The translations under genes were made by a program, and so were the position numbers. Shown here in pieces: positions 31,980 to 34,232 of a stretch of DNA of 34,232 nt. Under the pieces are notes generated by a model. That model was given only the letters and a program-made list of their open reading frames with translations. It made no database searches and was not told the DNA's origin. Source of the stretch: a virus; IMG/VR virus record IMGVR_UViG_3300031758_000285, positions 1 through 34,232 of that record; one strand, written 5' to 3'. Position 1 is the first letter of the stretch. Every line of letters begins with the position of its first letter.

Positions 31980-34205
31980 TTACACTGTTACACGCACAGG
32001 CGCTATCTGGCCGCGGCGCATCTGTGTCTGTGCTATTTCTGCTTCAACTTTGGTCTTGGCTGATTCGGCAATTGACTTTTCAGCATCAGCCTGTGCTTTC
32101 TGGGCCTTGGCACGACTTTCGTCAGCCATGGCCTGCAGTTGTGCTACCTGTGCTTCCAGCATGGCCAATTGCAGTTGCGCTGTTTGTTCTGCTATGGGAT
32201 CTGGCTGAGCAGGCTGTTGGCTCTGTTGTAACAAGTTTTGGAAGTATTGATCAAACTCATCACGGTCCATCAGCATCTGATCTGGATCATAACCTAAACT
32301 GCTGACCTGATCACGAAAGCCTTCATACATTCTAGGCAAGAGATTGGGCAGGGTCTGTCCTGACATGGCTTGATTGAATGCAGCAAACACCTGCAGCAGT
32401 TGTGTGGCACGGAAGTTCTTGTAGTCAGGTGAATCTACACCCAAGCCAACGTTGACCCGAAATTCATCACGCTCCCACCATTCACCTACACGCATGCGTT
32501 CTGCATCAAGGCTGGGCCGTCCTGTGATCTGTAGGAACTTCTGCTGTATGCAAGGGTGGTCCGAATCCTGCATGATATACCAGTACAGTATGCGGAACAG
32601 AGGCTTGACAGCCGTTTCACCATAGCACATGATATAGTCTTCTACTTGTATATCCTGGCTGCGTTGTTGTATGGCAGCTGTGGTAGCAGGATTGGTGGAC
32701 TGTGTGTGATAAGCAGCCACGTCATTTAATGAGTTTACGCCCACTTGGTTTGACTTCTGGCTGTCAACCATGGCCAACAGGCTTTGTGTGGCCTGGCTGG
32801 GTTCTGGCTTTTGGATCACGTGTATGGCATCTGCTAAAGGACCTGATATGGCCAAGGCCTGACCCTGTTCATTCTGGCCGTAGGGTATGATACCTGGTGC
32901 GCCTTCCATGAGTTTGCGCTGACCTGTCAGTGGGAAAGCACCTGACTTGGCTATGATCTGTAGGTTAGTCCTGTCCTGCTGTGCCTTGACATCACCGCGG
33001 ATCATGGCAGTCTTGATCAGTGTACTATCTTTGCTACGTTCTGCGATAGTGATTTCGTCAGGACGATGAGGATCACGGTTAAGGTTAGGTAGTATGATAG
33101 GAATGGGGCCATCCCAGTAAGTATTCTCCAGGATTGTATTATCAACAATAGCAAAATGGCGCCACTCAGCAATGCCGTCACCGTCATAGTCATAGCGGAT
33201 ATACCCTTCTATTACCATACACACCTTCATAGTTGAATCAAAGGTGGCTGGTCTTGATGTGATGTTCAAGGTATTGTGAACACGTCGGCGATATTGCTTT
33301 TCATTGGAGAAGTTGGTGTTGTATGAAGTGGCCACTGATCCAAGATCTTCTGGAAACTCACGTGCGTCTGGCCACATCTCAATGATGTCGGTCCTGGGCA
33401 TAAAGCGACGCTGGCACACAAACTTGGCAGTATGCACATTGGTGGCTTCTTTGTCCATCAAGAACTCTTCAGGTGGCACTACCAAGATAGGATAGTGTAT
33501 GCTGTGTTTGGTAACTTCATAGATAGCAGTGTATTGATTGCGTGTGTCCATGATCTTGGTACCATCAGGTGCTTCAATACCTGATTCTTCGGCAAAGATC
33601 TCTTCTTTGACTTTGATCAACTTCCATTCAATCAAGGCTTCTTGTGTATTCTCACGTGCGATAACTCTGGCTGCCTCTTCTGCAGATTCAATTGAAGTGA
33701 TCAGTGGATTGCCTTGATCATCATAGGCTGGAATGTCCATACGATGTTCAAATATTTTCTTACGTGCATCACGATAGACACGCATGACGCCACCAAAAGG
33801 ATATTTGGCAGCTGACTTGATTGAATCACGCAGGATGATCTTGCCTTCGTTGGCATTAAACAGTTGGTTCCTAACTATCTTGGTGGCCTGTTCTGCTGCG
33901 ATCGTGTCATCGTCATTGATGGCCAAGGCTTCCACTGACTTTTCATCGTAGAAGGCAGCGGCCACTTGGCTGACCACACGATCCACAGCAGGCTGCACAT
34001 CGTTCATTATGACCTTGGGACCGTTGGTATTGGGGCGTAATCTATCTGCGGGCACGCCATCATAGAAAGTGTCGTTTTCTCTACGCACCACTGATACTGT
34101 ATCAGCGTAGACGTTGATGGCCACGCCGATCCATTGTTTGATCTGATTCAGGAATGTTGAATCACGGAAGTCTTTGTTGTCTACATAATTGCGGTTCTGT
34201 ATCAC
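31980..34205 (-). CDS. Portal protein, P22-like; 5' end uncertain at the window edge
   Basis: The 12-fold ring through which DNA enters and leaves the head. About 740 aa when started at a GTG at 34205; the frame is open to the edge, and a TTG at 34214 or an upstream start beyond the window is possible. P22-type features include an N-terminal wing region, a central stretch YDGDGIAEWRHFAIVDNTIL followed by PNLNRDPHRPDE and SKDSTLIKTAMIRGDVKAQQ, and a C-terminal helical barrel with Gln/Ala/Glu coiled coil (about 675-735). It is first in the capsid cluster. If the window is circular, the GTG overlaps the TerL stop (GTGA). Confidence 0.87.
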   Translation of the reverse strand: MIQNRNYVDNKDFRDSTFLNQIKQWIGVAINVYADTVSVVRRENDTFYDGVPADRLRPNTNGPKVIMNDVQPAVDRVVSQVAAAFYDEKSVEALAINDDDTIAAEQATKIVRNQLFNANEGKIILRDSIKSAAKYPFGGVMRVYRDARKKIFEHRMDIPAYDDQGNPLITSIESAEEAARVIARENTQEALIEWKLIKVKEEIFAEESGIEAPDGTKIMDTRNQYTAIYEVTKHSIHYPILVVPPEEFLMDKEATNVHTAKFVCQRRFMPRTDIIEMWPDAREFPEDLGSVATSYNTNFSNEKQYRRRVHNTLNITSRPATFDSTMKVCMVIEGYIRYDYDGDGIAEWRHFAIVDNTILENTYWDGPIPIILPNLNRDPHRPDEITIAERSKDSTLIKTAMIRGDVKAQQDRTNLQIIAKSGAFPLTGQRKLMEGAPGIIPYGQNEQGQALAISGPLADAIHVIQKPEPSQATQSLLAMVDSQKSNQVGVNSLNDVAAYHTQSTNPATTAAIQQRSQDIQVEDYIMCYGETAVKPLFRILYWYIMQDSDHPCIQQKFLQITGRPSLDAERMRVGEWWERDEFRVNVGLGVDSPDYKNFRATQLLQVFAAFNQAMSGQTLPNLLPRMYEGFRDQVSSLGYDPDQMLMDRDEFDQYFQNLLQQSQQPAQPDPIAEQTAQLQLAMLEAQVAQLQAMADESRAKAQKAQADAEKSIAESAKTKVEAEIAQTQMRRGQIAPVRVTV

Positions 34206-34232
34206 AGGACCCAAAGGCTGTGGTGGGGTTTT

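Overview
This window reads as a tailed double-stranded DNA phage with a short, podovirus-type tail. It carries a P22-type portal, an SU10/DUF5309-type major capsid protein, a tail adaptor/nozzle pair, large fibres, several low-complexity putative internal virion proteins and a terminase. I see no integrase, bacterial gene or tRNA. Shine-Dalgarno sites (AAGGAG, GGAGG) and a near-consensus sigma70 promoter point to a bacterial host that I cannot name; the fibre style resembles phages from freshwater and marine metagenomes.

Layout. Nearly everything runs leftward. From the right edge: portal (34205-31980), two small proteins, scaffold-like protein, major capsid protein (30164-28712), terminator, unknown 203-aa protein, tail adaptor, small protein, 1773-aa fibre, glycine-rich adhesin, one-helix membrane protein, 55-aa protein, nozzle-like protein, second fibre/neck protein, then a block of Ala/Gly/Pro/Gln-rich proteins (17280-8617). 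A three-gene rightward island (7445-8620: basic protein, zinc-ribbon protein, Dps-like ferritin) meets this block tail to tail. A 513-bp non-coding divergent region (6932-7444) carries a strong leftward promoter and several inverted repeats. Left of it, a second leftward group holds unknown small proteins, a secreted protein, an AAA+ ATPase, a NUMOD-type DNA-binding protein with its own terminator, and TerS/TerL, which runs off the left edge.

If base 1 is joined to base 34232, TerL stays open for ten codons and stops in a GTGA overlap with a portal start codon, giving the usual terL-portal order. The window may therefore be a complete circularly permuted genome. If so, it has no recognisable polymerase, primase, helicase or endolysin.

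The most notable element is a 235-nt ORF-less group I intron that splits the major capsid gene; nearly all of P1-P10 can be drawn by eye. Next are the phage-borne Dps-like protein with one ferroxidase ligand replaced and a very acidic tail, a stand-alone NUMOD3-repeat/zinc-finger protein without a visible nuclease domain, an insertion domain in the tail adaptor, and a three-fold NPRKG repeat protein.
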